Position numbers and translations under genes: made by a program. Positions 5,083 to 12,645 of a stretch of DNA of 18,050 bases are shown here, piece after piece. Position 1 is the first letter of the stretch, and the number at the start of each line of letters is the position of its first letter. Origin of the DNA: UBA2259 sp964543485 (lineage in GTDB: Bacteria; Patescibacteriota; Dojkabacteria; SC72); NCBI GenBank assembly GCA_964543485.1, contig CAZIYI010000009.1, positions 1 through 18,050 of the forward strand. Direction: 5' to 3'. The notes beneath the pieces were generated by a model. It saw only the letters and a list, made by a program, of their open reading frames with translations. It searched no databases and was not told where the DNA came from.

Positions 5083-7965
5083 ATGGAAGAGATAAAGATA
5101 GAGAAAAGTGAGGGGATACCTAATTTCTCAGATACAGAATTAAAAATACTGAAGTATTGGAAAGAGAAAGATATTTTAGCAAAGAGTATAGAAGCAAGGA
5201 GTAAAGAAAACTCTTTTACCTTCTATGATGGTCCAATTACAGCAAACAATAGTCCACACTACGGTCATGTACTTACAATGGTAATTAAAGATGTAATACC
5301 TAAGTACAAAACTATGAAGGGTTTTAGAGTAGAAAGAAGTTTGGGCTGGGATTGTCAGGGTATTCCAGTTGAGTATGAGGTTGAGAAGAGTTTGGGTTTT
5401 GAACAAAAAGAAGATATTGAGAAGTTTGGTGTAGAGAAATTTAATGACTTGTGTAGAGAGTCTGTCAAAAAATACCAAGGTGCTATTATGGATTTAACAG
5501 AGAGAATGGGTAGATGGGTAAATGATGATGAACAGTATGCCACTATGGATCCTGCATATATTGAGAGTATATGGTGGTCTTTAAAAGAGCTTTACGGCAA
5601 GGGTTTACTCTATGAAGGATACAAGGTTGTTCCTTACTCAACTAGGGCAGGTACTACACTTTCTAACTCTGAGGTGGCACTTGGTGGTTACGATACTATT
5701 ACTGATCCAGCTGTTGTTGTTAAATTAAAGCTTAAAGATGAGGATTCATATCTTTTAGTTTGGACTACTACTCCTTGGACACTTCCTGGGAACCTACTTG
5801 TTGCTGTAGGTAGGGATTTTGAATATGTGCAAGTTGAGTATGAGGGTAGTAAATATATTGTAGGTAAAGATTTAGTTGAGAGTGTGTTTGGTACTAAGTT
5901 AGATGTATTAAAAACATATAAAGGAAGTGAGTTAATTGGTAAAGAGTATGAATCTTTGTATCCATACTTTGAGGACAGAAGAAAGGAAGGTGCATTTAAG
6001 GTAGTTCATGCAGAACATGTAACTTTTGAGGATGGAACTGGCTTAGTTCATCAGGCACCATATGGTGAAGAGGACTTTCTGTTAATGACAGGTATGGGTA
6101 TTACAATGTTTGATTACCTTGATGACCAAGGGAATATGAAAGATGAGATAGAGGAGTTTAAAGGTATGTTTTACAAAAAAGCGAATAGATACATTATGGA
6201 GGATTTGGAAAAAAGAAATCTTCTTTTTAGCCATACTGACTATCCTCATCAGATGCCTATGTGTTGGAGAACAAATACTCCTTTGATATACAAACCGATA
6301 AAGAGTTGGTATGTAAAGGTTAGTGCAATTAGAGATGAGTTAGTTAAAGAAAACAAGGAAATAAATTGGATACCTAAACATATTAAAGAAGGGAGATTTG
6401 GTAACTGGTTAGAGGATGCAAGAGATTGGGCATTGAGTAGAAATAGATATTGGGGTACACCATTACCTGTTTGGATATGCGATAAATGTGGGGAAAAAGA
6501 TGTATTGGGATCATTTGAAGAAATTAAAGAGAAAAGTGGTGTTCAGTTAAAAGACCCACATAAACCATTCGTAGATGAGATTAAATACAAGTGTGATTGT
6601 GGTGGTATTAAAAGACGAGTAAATGATGTCATCGATGTATGGTATGACTCTGGCTCTATGCCTTTTGCTAGATTACACTATCCTTTCGAAAATAAAGAGA
6701 AGTTTGAGAGTAAGTATCCTGCTCAATTTATTGGAGAAGGTATTGATCAAACAAGGGGTTGGTTTTACACATTACATGTATTAGGTGTTTCTCTTTTTAA
6801 TCAGAAAGCTTTCAGAAATGTAATTGTAAATGGTATGGCACTTGCTCCAGATGGAACTAAGATGTCTAAGAGTAAAAAGAACTATCCAGAGGTAAATACC
6901 GTTATTGATTCTATGGGTGCAGATGCATTGAGATTGTACTTTGTTAACTCTCCAATTGTGAGTGGTGAAGAGGTAATATTTAGTGAAAAGTTTGTTAAAG
7001 AGGTTACATCTACTGTGCTTCTTCCATATTACAACTGTGTAAAGTATCTTCTTAATTACAAAGATCAGTTTAATTGGAAATATGAAGATGGATATGAACC
7101 CAAAAATGTAATGGATAGATGGATTGTATCAAAGCTTAATCAAACTATTAAAGAGGTAACCAAGTATATGGATGAATACAAACTTCAAAATGCTTCTAAG
7201 TATATTTTTGAGTTAATAGATGTACTTTCAAAGTGGTATATACGAAGATCTAGAGACAGGTTTGTTAATGGAGAGAAAGAGCCACTAGATACTCTTAACT
7301 ATGTATTGATAGAGATTTCAAAACTACTCGCACCTTTTGCTCCTTTCATATCAGAGGCAGTATATCAGACATTGATTGTAAATGGTAAAGAGTCTGTTCA
7401 TTTAGAGGAGTATCCTGTGTTTAACAAAGGTATGTATGATGAGAAACTACTAAATGATATGGAGAGTGTAAGAGTGGTATGTTCATTGGGACTAAATATT
7501 AGAGATGAGAATAGGTTAAAAGTAAGACAACCGTTATCTAAAGCGTATGTGCATATATCTGATGAAGAGATGTTAGAAATTGTTAAAGGGGAGTTAAATG
7601 TTAAAGAGATAGAGGTAAGTAAAAAAGAAGTCACAGGAGAAACTGTTAAGACAGCTAACTTGGGAGATGTTTTTGTAAGTTTAGATATTAAAGTAACTGA
7701 AGAGTTAAAAGAGGAGGGTATGTTAAATGAAATACTTAGGGGCTTACAAGTTATTCGTAAACAGAGTGGATGTAGTGTGGGAGAGTATGTATCTCTGAAT
7801 TACTTTAGTGAGAGTAAAGAGATTGATAGCTTAATACAAAAGTACGATGAGAGAATTAAAAAGAGTATATATATTAAAGATATTCAAAAAGTAGAAAATC
7901 TAAGTGACGGAGATGAAATTAAAGTAGGGGATGTTAAGTTAATGACCAAAATACTTAAACTGTAA
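5083..7965 (+). CDS. ileS: isoleucyl-tRNA synthetase
   Basis: The 960-residue class I enzyme charges tRNA-Ile. Signature HYGH lies at 59-62, the KMSKS loop at 593-597, the editing domain motif TTTPWTLPGN near residue 229 and GTGLVHQAPYGEEDF near 325. A metal-binding knuckle is seen in C466-x2-C469 and C504-x-C506. The C-terminal anticodon-binding helices begin near 680. HYGH and EYEVEKSLG resemble the eukaryote-like type 2 IleRS more than the E. coli type, which would predict lower mupirocin sensitivity (inference). The usual GWDCHG motif reads GWDCQG, with Gln at 92. The gene is preceded by a T-box and terminator, and its ATG has no Shine-Dalgarno site. TATATT lies 7 nt before the ATG, downstream of the terminator, hinting at a second, riboswitch-independent start. 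The end overlaps carD by 27 bp. Confidence 0.97.
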   Translation: MEEIKIEKSEGIPNFSDTELKILKYWKEKDILAKSIEARSKENSFTFYDGPITANNSPHYGHVLTMVIKDVIPKYKTMKGFRVERSLGWDCQGIPVEYEVEKSLGFEQKEDIEKFGVEKFNDLCRESVKKYQGAIMDLTERMGRWVNDDEQYATMDPAYIESIWWSLKELYGKGLLYEGYKVVPYSTRAGTTLSNSEVALGGYDTITDPAVVVKLKLKDEDSYLLVWTTTPWTLPGNLLVAVGRDFEYVQVEYEGSKYIVGKDLVESVFGTKLDVLKTYKGSELIGKEYESLYPYFEDRRKEGAFKVVHAEHVTFEDGTGLVHQAPYGEEDFLLMTGMGITMFDYLDDQGNMKDEIEEFKGMFYKKANRYIMEDLEKRNLLFSHTDYPHQMPMCWRTNTPLIYKPIKSWYVKVSAIRDELVKENKEINWIPKHIKEGRFGNWLEDARDWALSRNRYWGTPLPVWICDKCGEKDVLGSFEEIKEKSGVQLKDPHKPFVDEIKYKCDCGGIKRRVNDVIDVWYDSGSMPFARLHYPFENKEKFESKYPAQFIGEGIDQTRGWFYTLHVLGVSLFNQKAFRNVIVNGMALAPDGTKMSKSKKNYPEVNTVIDSMGADALRLYFVNSPIVSGEEVIFSEKFVKEVTSTVLLPYYNCVKYLLNYKDQFNWKYEDGYEPKNVMDRWIVSKLNQTIKEVTKYMDEYKLQNASKYIFELIDVLSKWYIRRSRDRFVNGEKEPLDTLNYVLIEISKLLAPFAPFISEAVYQTLIVNGKESVHLEEYPVFNKGMYDEKLLNDMESVRVVCSLGLNIRDENRLKVRQPLSKAYVHISDEEMLEIVKGELNVKEIEVSKKEVTGETVKTANLGDVFVSLDIKVTEELKEEGMLNEILRGLQVIRKQSGCSVGEYVSLNYFSESKEIDSLIQKYDERIKKSIYIKDIQKVENLSDGDEIKVGDVKLMTKILKL

Positions 7966-8478
7966 CATCTTTGCATCTATACCAGTACTCTTTTCAAAAG
8001 CTTTTGCTGCTGTATCAAGCTTTAATCCAGCAGATACGGCTAACTCTCCAACGATGTCTCCCATAGCCCTTGAGAGCTCATTTTCTATGGATACTGGAAT
8101 TAGTCTCCCATCTCTTTCTCTTTCTCTTTTAATGAAGTTACAGTACTGTATTGTTTCAATGGCTGATTCTATTGAAGCTTGACTTTCTAATTTCTTAAAT
8201 ATTTCCATAAGCTTATTAAAATCCTTTGTCTTAGGATCTTTGTAAGGGCTCTTTTTTAATACAGAGATCTTTTCTTTTATATCTTTAGAAGGGAATACAT
8301 TTCTAATACTTAGGTTGTTAATATTATCCAAAGGAGTAGATATTGTGATGGATGCATTTATAAACTCAAATTCAAAATACATCTTTTTACTACCGTTAAA
8401 CTCTATCTCTTTTTCACTTCTTATCCATCCAGCACCGTGAGAGGGGTAAAATACTTTTGAACCGACCTTGAATTTCAT
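7939..8478 (-). CDS. CarD-like RNA-polymerase-binding transcription regulator
   Basis: The 179-residue protein has the CarD/CdnL/TRCF N-terminal Tudor-like domain at about 1-65, starting FKVGSKVFYPSHGAGWI, the usual opening of the family. The strands that follow match the part known to bind the beta subunit of RNA polymerase. The C-terminal half (about 75-179) is helical, as in CarD, where it contacts promoter DNA at the upstream edge of the -10 element. CarD proteins stabilise open complexes, often at rRNA and other strong promoters. The family is common in Actinobacteria, Firmicutes and several candidate phyla. It is convergent with ileS (27-bp overlap) and divergent from yvcK with 60 bp between starts. 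No Shine-Dalgarno site is seen. Extra residues at 110-179 mean the tail is a little longer than in the shortest family members. Confidence 0.88.
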   Translation of the reverse strand: MKFKVGSKVFYPSHGAGWIRSEKEIEFNGSKKMYFEFEFINASITISTPLDNINNLSIRNVFPSKDIKEKISVLKKSPYKDPKTKDFNKLMEIFKKLESQASIESAIETIQYCNFIKRERERDGRLIPVSIENELSRAMGDIVGELAVSAGLKLDTAAKAFEKSTGIDAKMLQFKYFGH

Positions 8479-8526
8479 AATGTATTACTAATGAGATTAA
8501 ACATTTCATTATATCATTTTTTGATA

Positions 8527-8532
8527 TACAAT
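8527..8532 (+). promoter_or_regulatory. -10 box of yvcK, leaderless-type start
   Basis: TACAAT lies exactly 6 nt before the ATG at 8539, so transcription would begin at or within a base or two of the start codon. No Shine-Dalgarno sequence fits in that space. A -35 is not convincing. Confidence 0.6.
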
Positions 8533-8538
8533 TGAACC

Positions 8539-9558
8539 ATGAAAATAACGGTAATTGGAGGGGGAACAGGAACTTCAACAGTACTTGAGGGTTTAAAAAA
8601 ATACAATGATTTAGAACTTAATGTCATAGTAGGAATGATGGATGATGGAGGAAGTAATGCTGTTGTTCGAGATGAGTTTGGGCTACTCCCTTTAAGTGAT
8701 TTGCGAAAGTCCATAATCGCTTTATCAGAAGAAAATGAAAGTAATATATTGAGAGATCTGTTTACATACAGATTCTCTCAGGGGGATGGTTTGAAGGGTC
8801 ATACATTGGGCAATCTCCTTATGATAGCGATGACGGACATTACTGGTTCAGAAGTAGATGCGATTGAAATGTTTAAATACCTCTTCAGTGTCAAGGGCAA
8901 TATTGTACCTGTTACTTTAGATAAGGTGAGACTTATTGCTGAATATTCCAATGGTATGAGAATAAAGGGTGAGCATTTAATTGATGAACCAGACATTAAA
9001 TCTGATATTGTAAAATTCTATTTAGACAAAAAAGCAAAAGCGTATAAAGGGGCGATTGATTGTATTCATGATTGTGAATATATAATAATTGGACCAGGAG
9101 ATTTATATACTACAACCTTAGCAAATATTGTAGTAGATGGAATATCTAAAGCACTTCAAAAAACAAAAGCAAAACTTATATTTATTCCCAACCTTATGTC
9201 AAAGATAGGCCAAACAAGGGGTTTAACAATGAATAGTATGATTAAATTAGTTGAAGGATATATTGGTAGGGAGTTTGATTACATACTAATCAATAATGGG
9301 AAAATACCCAATGATGCATATAAAAGATATATTGCTGATGGGGAGCATCTTTTTGAAGATGATTTAAAAGATGTAAGAAGAAGATCGATAATTAAAGCAG
9401 ATTTAATCGCTAACTCAGTTGTTAAAAAGGATTTAGGGGATGTCTTAGTTAGGAGTTTAGTAAGGCATGATAGTGATAAATTGGCAAAGGAATTGCACAA
9501 AATTTTTAGAAAGGGCTGGAGATCTTCTTTATACTCTCTTCTTTCCCTTTATCGTTAA
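8539..9558 (+). CDS. yvcK: YvcK/CofD-like gluconeogenesis and cell-wall factor
   Basis: The 339-residue protein shows the YvcK family motifs in order: the nucleotide-binding opening IGGGTGTSTVLEGL (6-19), MDDGGSNAVVRDEFGLLPLSDLRKS (from about 33), GDGLKGHTLGNLL near 88-100, IIIGPGDLYTTTLANI near 180 and NLMSKIGQTRG near 220. The fold is CofD-like, but bacterial YvcK binds UDP-sugars and is needed for cell shape and growth on gluconeogenic carbon in Bacillus. It usually travels with RapZ and WhiA; neither is present here. Its promoter-like TACAAT is 6 nt before the start. The last 30 bp overlap the opposing FkbM gene. The symbol is by family likeness. Confidence 0.9.
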   Translation: MKITVIGGGTGTSTVLEGLKKYNDLELNVIVGMMDDGGSNAVVRDEFGLLPLSDLRKSIIALSEENESNILRDLFTYRFSQGDGLKGHTLGNLLMIAMTDITGSEVDAIEMFKYLFSVKGNIVPVTLDKVRLIAEYSNGMRIKGEHLIDEPDIKSDIVKFYLDKKAKAYKGAIDCIHDCEYIIIGPGDLYTTTLANIVVDGISKALQKTKAKLIFIPNLMSKIGQTRGLTMNSMIKLVEGYIGREFDYILINNGKIPNDAYKRYIADGEHLFEDDLKDVRRRSIIKADLIANSVVKKDLGDVLVRSLVRHDSDKLAKELHKIFRKGWRSSLYSLLSLYR

Positions 9559-10227
9559 CAGTTTGTTATCAATTTCTTTTTTAATCTTTTCTCCTTCTAG
9601 GTATATCTCAATATTAAAAATCGGTTTAAGAAGTGAGAGTATTTTCTCAATCTTGTTTCCTTTAAATGGATGATACTCTACAGAGATATTTTCTGTTTTG
9701 TTTAGAATACTTTTATGACTGTTTAATATATCAAATTCATTTCCCTCTGTATCAATTTTGAGCATATCTATTACATCTAAACTCTTTGTATATTTATCTA
9801 ATCTGGTACATTGAGCTCTAATCTTTTTAGTATTCTCTAACCCATTCCAACTATTTTTTAACAAACTTGAGTTAGATTCCCAGTTGTTATTACTATTATC
9901 TATATATAAATCTTTTGAAGAGTTATTTGAAGATACTGCCTTGTTTATAATAGATACATCATCTAACCCATTGTTAAATATATTCTCTTTCAATATTTCA
10001 AAAGATATGGGATTGGGTTCAAACCCTAATATTTTGGAATTTGGGTAGATATCTTTGAAGTAAAGAATTGAAATCCCTATATGTGAACCGATATCAATGA
10101 TGTTTGGGCAGTTTCTGTTGGTATCAAATGAGTATATCTCTTGATTCCAGATCTCTCTTTTTAATATGTGATACTCCTTTCTGTTAGGATACAGGAGTGT
10201 ATATTTACCTAGCTTTGTTGATTCCAT
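9529..10227 (-). CDS. FkbM-family SAM-dependent methyltransferase
   Basis: The 232-residue protein is a Rossmann-fold methyltransferase. Motif I is NIIDIGSHIGIS (42-53), with D45, G47 and G51 for S-adenosylmethionine. GFEPNP (68-73) is the acidic end of strand 2 and LKIDTEGNEFDIL near 155 is the FkbM hallmark (DxEGxE). The strand near the C-terminus reads ENISVEYHPF. The FkbM family adds O-methyl groups to sugars, polyketides and other small molecules; the substrate cannot be told from sequence. It is divergent from nothing nearby and 14 bp downstream of the lytic-enzyme stop on the same strand reading leftward, so the two could share a transcript. It also has its own TATACT 6 nt before the start. 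No signal peptide or membrane segment is seen. Confidence 0.9.
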   Translation of the reverse strand: MESTKLGKYTLLYPNRKEYHILKREIWNQEIYSFDTNRNCPNIIDIGSHIGISILYFKDIYPNSKILGFEPNPISFEILKENIFNNGLDDVSIINKAVSSNNSSKDLYIDNSNNNWESNSSLLKNSWNGLENTKKIRAQCTRLDKYTKSLDVIDMLKIDTEGNEFDILNSHKSILNKTENISVEYHPFKGNKIEKILSLLKPIFNIEIYLEGEKIKKEIDNKLLTIKGKKRV

Positions 10228-10233
10228 ATATTA

Positions 10234-10239
10234 AGTATA
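10234..10239 (-). promoter_or_regulatory. -10 box of the FkbM gene, leaderless-type start
   Basis: On the minus strand TATACT is followed by TAATAT (6 nt) and then the ATG at 10227. The hexamer matches the -10 consensus in five of six bases and the spacing puts the first transcribed base near the A of ATG. It lies inside the 14-bp gap after the upstream lytic-enzyme gene. Confidence 0.6.
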
Positions 10240-10241
10240 CT

Positions 10242-10835
10242 TTACTCTCCAATTTGATTCATCAATTTTGTTACTTTTGCTGACCAGCTTGAACTAGAAG
10301 GAGGACAGTATACCCTACCTATTTCGTAAGGTGTATCTAAACCTCTACTGTAATATCCAGTAGCTAAACCTTTAGATACACTCCATATACCATCTTTCCA
10401 GTCATCAAATCCATAACTACCCCAACCCCATGCATTGTAAGGTCTGAAGTTGTGTATACCACCACTTGACTCAACAATAGATATTGCAGCAACTAATCTA
10501 TAGTCGATACCATACTCATTTGCAGCGTATACAAACTCTGAAGCGTAATCAGCTAAAGGAGAGCTTCTTTTAACTAAGAAGTTTTTAATATTATCAATCT
10601 TTCTCTGGTTTTCTATATCCTGTGCAGATATAGATACAGCAGTTTCTAAGATAGTTTCCTCTACAGGAGTACTTTCAATATATTCAATATCCTTAGCGTA
10701 GGCCTTTTCAAAAGCTTGTTCGTCTATTCCTACAGCAACATTAGGAGTAATCTGATATATTGTATTTAATATCAATCCAGTAGTAAGAATACCTACTACA
10801 GACATTAACATATTTTTTTTGTTGTATGTTTTCAT
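10242..10835 (-). CDS. membrane-anchored lysozyme-like peptidoglycan hydrolase
   Basis: The 197-residue protein has an N-terminal hydrophobic segment at about 9-29 (signal anchor or signal peptide), a polar Glu-rich linker (38-85) and a lysozyme-like domain at about 93-197. The domain has the transglycosylase pattern EYGIDYRLVAAISIVESSGG, with E122 as the probable catalytic acid, then the aromatic NAWGWGSYGFDDWKDGIW stretch found in glucosaminidase and lytic-transglycosylase relatives. It would cut the glycan strands of peptidoglycan outside the membrane. It is the one gene with a good Shine-Dalgarno site, AGAAAGGA at 10850-10843, 7 nt before the ATG. It diverges from capA, with 73 bp between starts, fitting an envelope pair. 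It could be a muramidase or a glucosaminidase. Confidence 0.85.
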   Translation of the reverse strand: MKTYNKKNMLMSVVGILTTGLILNTIYQITPNVAVGIDEQAFEKAYAKDIEYIESTPVEETILETAVSISAQDIENQRKIDNIKNFLVKRSSPLADYASEFVYAANEYGIDYRLVAAISIVESSGGIHNFRPYNAWGWGSYGFDDWKDGIWSVSKGLATGYYSRGLDTPYEIGRVYCPPSSSSWSAKVTKLMNQIGE

Positions 10836-10842
10836 ATTTATA

Positions 10843-10850
10843 TCCTTTCT
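10843..10850 (-). promoter_or_regulatory. Shine-Dalgarno site of the lytic-enzyme gene
   Basis: AGAAAGGA on the minus strand ends 7 nt before the ATG at 10835, an ideal spacing. It is the only clear, well-spaced Shine-Dalgarno site before a gene in this window, so it also shows that the ribosome of this organism can probably use one. Confidence 0.75.
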
Positions 10851-10908
10851 TCTTGCCCCATAGTTAAGTTTACTGTTAAAATGACAAACAATTTTATATA
10901 TTAAATAT

Positions 10909-12606
10909 ATGATGAATTTAACAGTAACTCAGGGAAAGAATCGTAGAAGAGTTAAGAAAAAACATCCTATTCTTCTATACACTATTATACCATTTTTGAC
11001 CTTTTTTTTCTACCTATTAGTCCTTAACCACATACCCCTTAATGTACTCCCTGACTTAATCATATATACTCCTCCAGTACCAAAGTATGAAACTTTTAAG
11101 GTATCTTTTAATAAAGATATACCTGAAGATATTGTTAATATATTTAAATCATCTGTAGAGGATATTCAATTAAATGAGAAAAAGAGGTTTAGTTTTGATG
11201 GTAGGGGTACATACAATATTACATATACTAGTAACAAAGATGAGGCGATGTATTACAAGGAGTATGTTCCTGTAGGGCATATATACTGGGTTAAGGGAGA
11301 GACAACATTAAATGAGATAGAAGATATAAAAAGGGTATATATTGCCTCAGAGGAGTCAGATTCTGATGATGTATTTTTAAAACAGATTTTAGGTAATGAT
11401 ATTGAAATAGTTAAGGTAGATGATTTGTTAAGTACACTGAAAGAGAGTGAAGAAAATATTGGGCTTATACCAATAGAGGACTTACAAGAGGGTTTTAAAG
11501 TATTAACTCTTGATAACAAGTACTGTCTTACTGATCCAGAGGGTTGTTTTTTAATTGGGTATAAATTAGAGGGTGGAAAAAAGAATGAGTTTGTTTCTCA
11601 TATATTAAATCATAATATGGGGTTAAAGTACGGTCAGAGTAAAAGTATGGATAGCGAGAGTATGGCAAAGATCAATATGAGTGGGGTTGTTGCAATCGCT
11701 AGGGGATTAGCAAGTAAGATAGATTCTAGAAAGGATTATGCATATCCTGCAAGGGATTTAAAAGATTTTGTTTCTGATGCAGATTTAACCCATGTTTCTA
11801 ATGAGGTATCTTTTGTTAAGGGTTGTACTGGATATACTGGTATGAGGTTTTGTTCAAAACCGGAGTATATTGAAACTTTGAAGGTTAGTGGCGTTGATAT
11901 AGTCGAATTAACTGGTAATCACAACAATGATTACGGTTCAACAAACAACAGTAATACAATAGAGACATACAAAGAGTTGGGTTGGGATTACTTTGGTGGT
12001 GGTTTAAATAGTGAAGACGCAAGCAAAGTGTTGTATAAAGAGGTTAAGGGTAATTTAATAGCGTTTATGGGTTACAATTACTACAATACTATGTATGATC
12101 AGGCGCCACTTGCCAAATCTACAACTGCTGGTGCAAATTCGTACTCTGTAGAGAAATTAACTAATGATATCAATCAAGCAAAGCAGAAGGGTGCCTTAGT
12201 AGTAGTAACTTTTCAATTCCAAGAGTGTTACTGCTATCCAAGTAGTGATGTGATATATCCAATATGTTACAAACCACTTAGTACTCCGGATCAAAAGGGT
12301 GTATTTAGGCAGGCCATTGATTTGGGAGCGGATATAGTTATTGGTACACAGGCACATCAGCCCCAAACCTATGAAGTCTACAAAGAGGGTATTATCTTCT
12401 ATGGTTTAGGTAATTTGTATTTTGATCAAGATAATTGGATTGGTACTAGGCAGGGGTTAATTCTTTCTTTGTTTGTGGCGAATAATGATTTGGTTCAGGT
12501 ACAAATTACTCCTACGATTATGGATGCAGATATGATTCCTAGGGTAGCTGGAGTGGCTGATAGTAATTTGCTTTTAAATTTGTTGAAGAGTGCTAGAACT
12601 TTCTGA
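10909..12606 (+). CDS. CapA-family (PGA_cap) metallophosphatase-like membrane protein
   Basis: The 565-residue protein begins with a basic stretch and a membrane helix at about 22-44. Residues 55-230 are an alpha/beta region that resembles a solute-binding-protein-like domain (inference). The C-terminal 320 residues are CapA-like: the strand MSGVVAIARG, DADLTHVSNEVSF, TGNHNNDYG with the His/Asn metal pair, and IVIGTQAHQPQ followed by IFYGLGNLYFDQ. CapA-type proteins act in poly-gamma-glutamate capsule or other envelope polymer synthesis, with a calcineurin-like fold. Here the usual GD of the first motif is GV, as in many Gram-positive-type homologues. The catalytic domain probably faces outside. 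TATATT is 6 nt before the first ATG; a second ATG follows directly. The Pro-rich gene starts 39 bp downstream. The gene ends in TGA. Confidence 0.88.
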   Translation: MMNLTVTQGKNRRRVKKKHPILLYTIIPFLTFFFYLLVLNHIPLNVLPDLIIYTPPVPKYETFKVSFNKDIPEDIVNIFKSSVEDIQLNEKKRFSFDGRGTYNITYTSNKDEAMYYKEYVPVGHIYWVKGETTLNEIEDIKRVYIASEESDSDDVFLKQILGNDIEIVKVDDLLSTLKESEENIGLIPIEDLQEGFKVLTLDNKYCLTDPEGCFLIGYKLEGGKKNEFVSHILNHNMGLKYGQSKSMDSESMAKINMSGVVAIARGLASKIDSRKDYAYPARDLKDFVSDADLTHVSNEVSFVKGCTGYTGMRFCSKPEYIETLKVSGVDIVELTGNHNNDYGSTNNSNTIETYKELGWDYFGGGLNSEDASKVLYKEVKGNLIAFMGYNYYNTMYDQAPLAKSTTAGANSYSVEKLTNDINQAKQKGALVVVTFQFQECYCYPSSDVIYPICYKPLSTPDQKGVFRQAIDLGADIVIGTQAHQPQTYEVYKEGIIFYGLGNLYFDQDNWIGTRQGLILSLFVANNDLVQVQITPTIMDADMIPRVAGVADSNLLLNLLKSARTF

Positions 12607-12645
12607 TATATTGAATAAGGAAATAATTTTTTTTCTTTTATAAAC

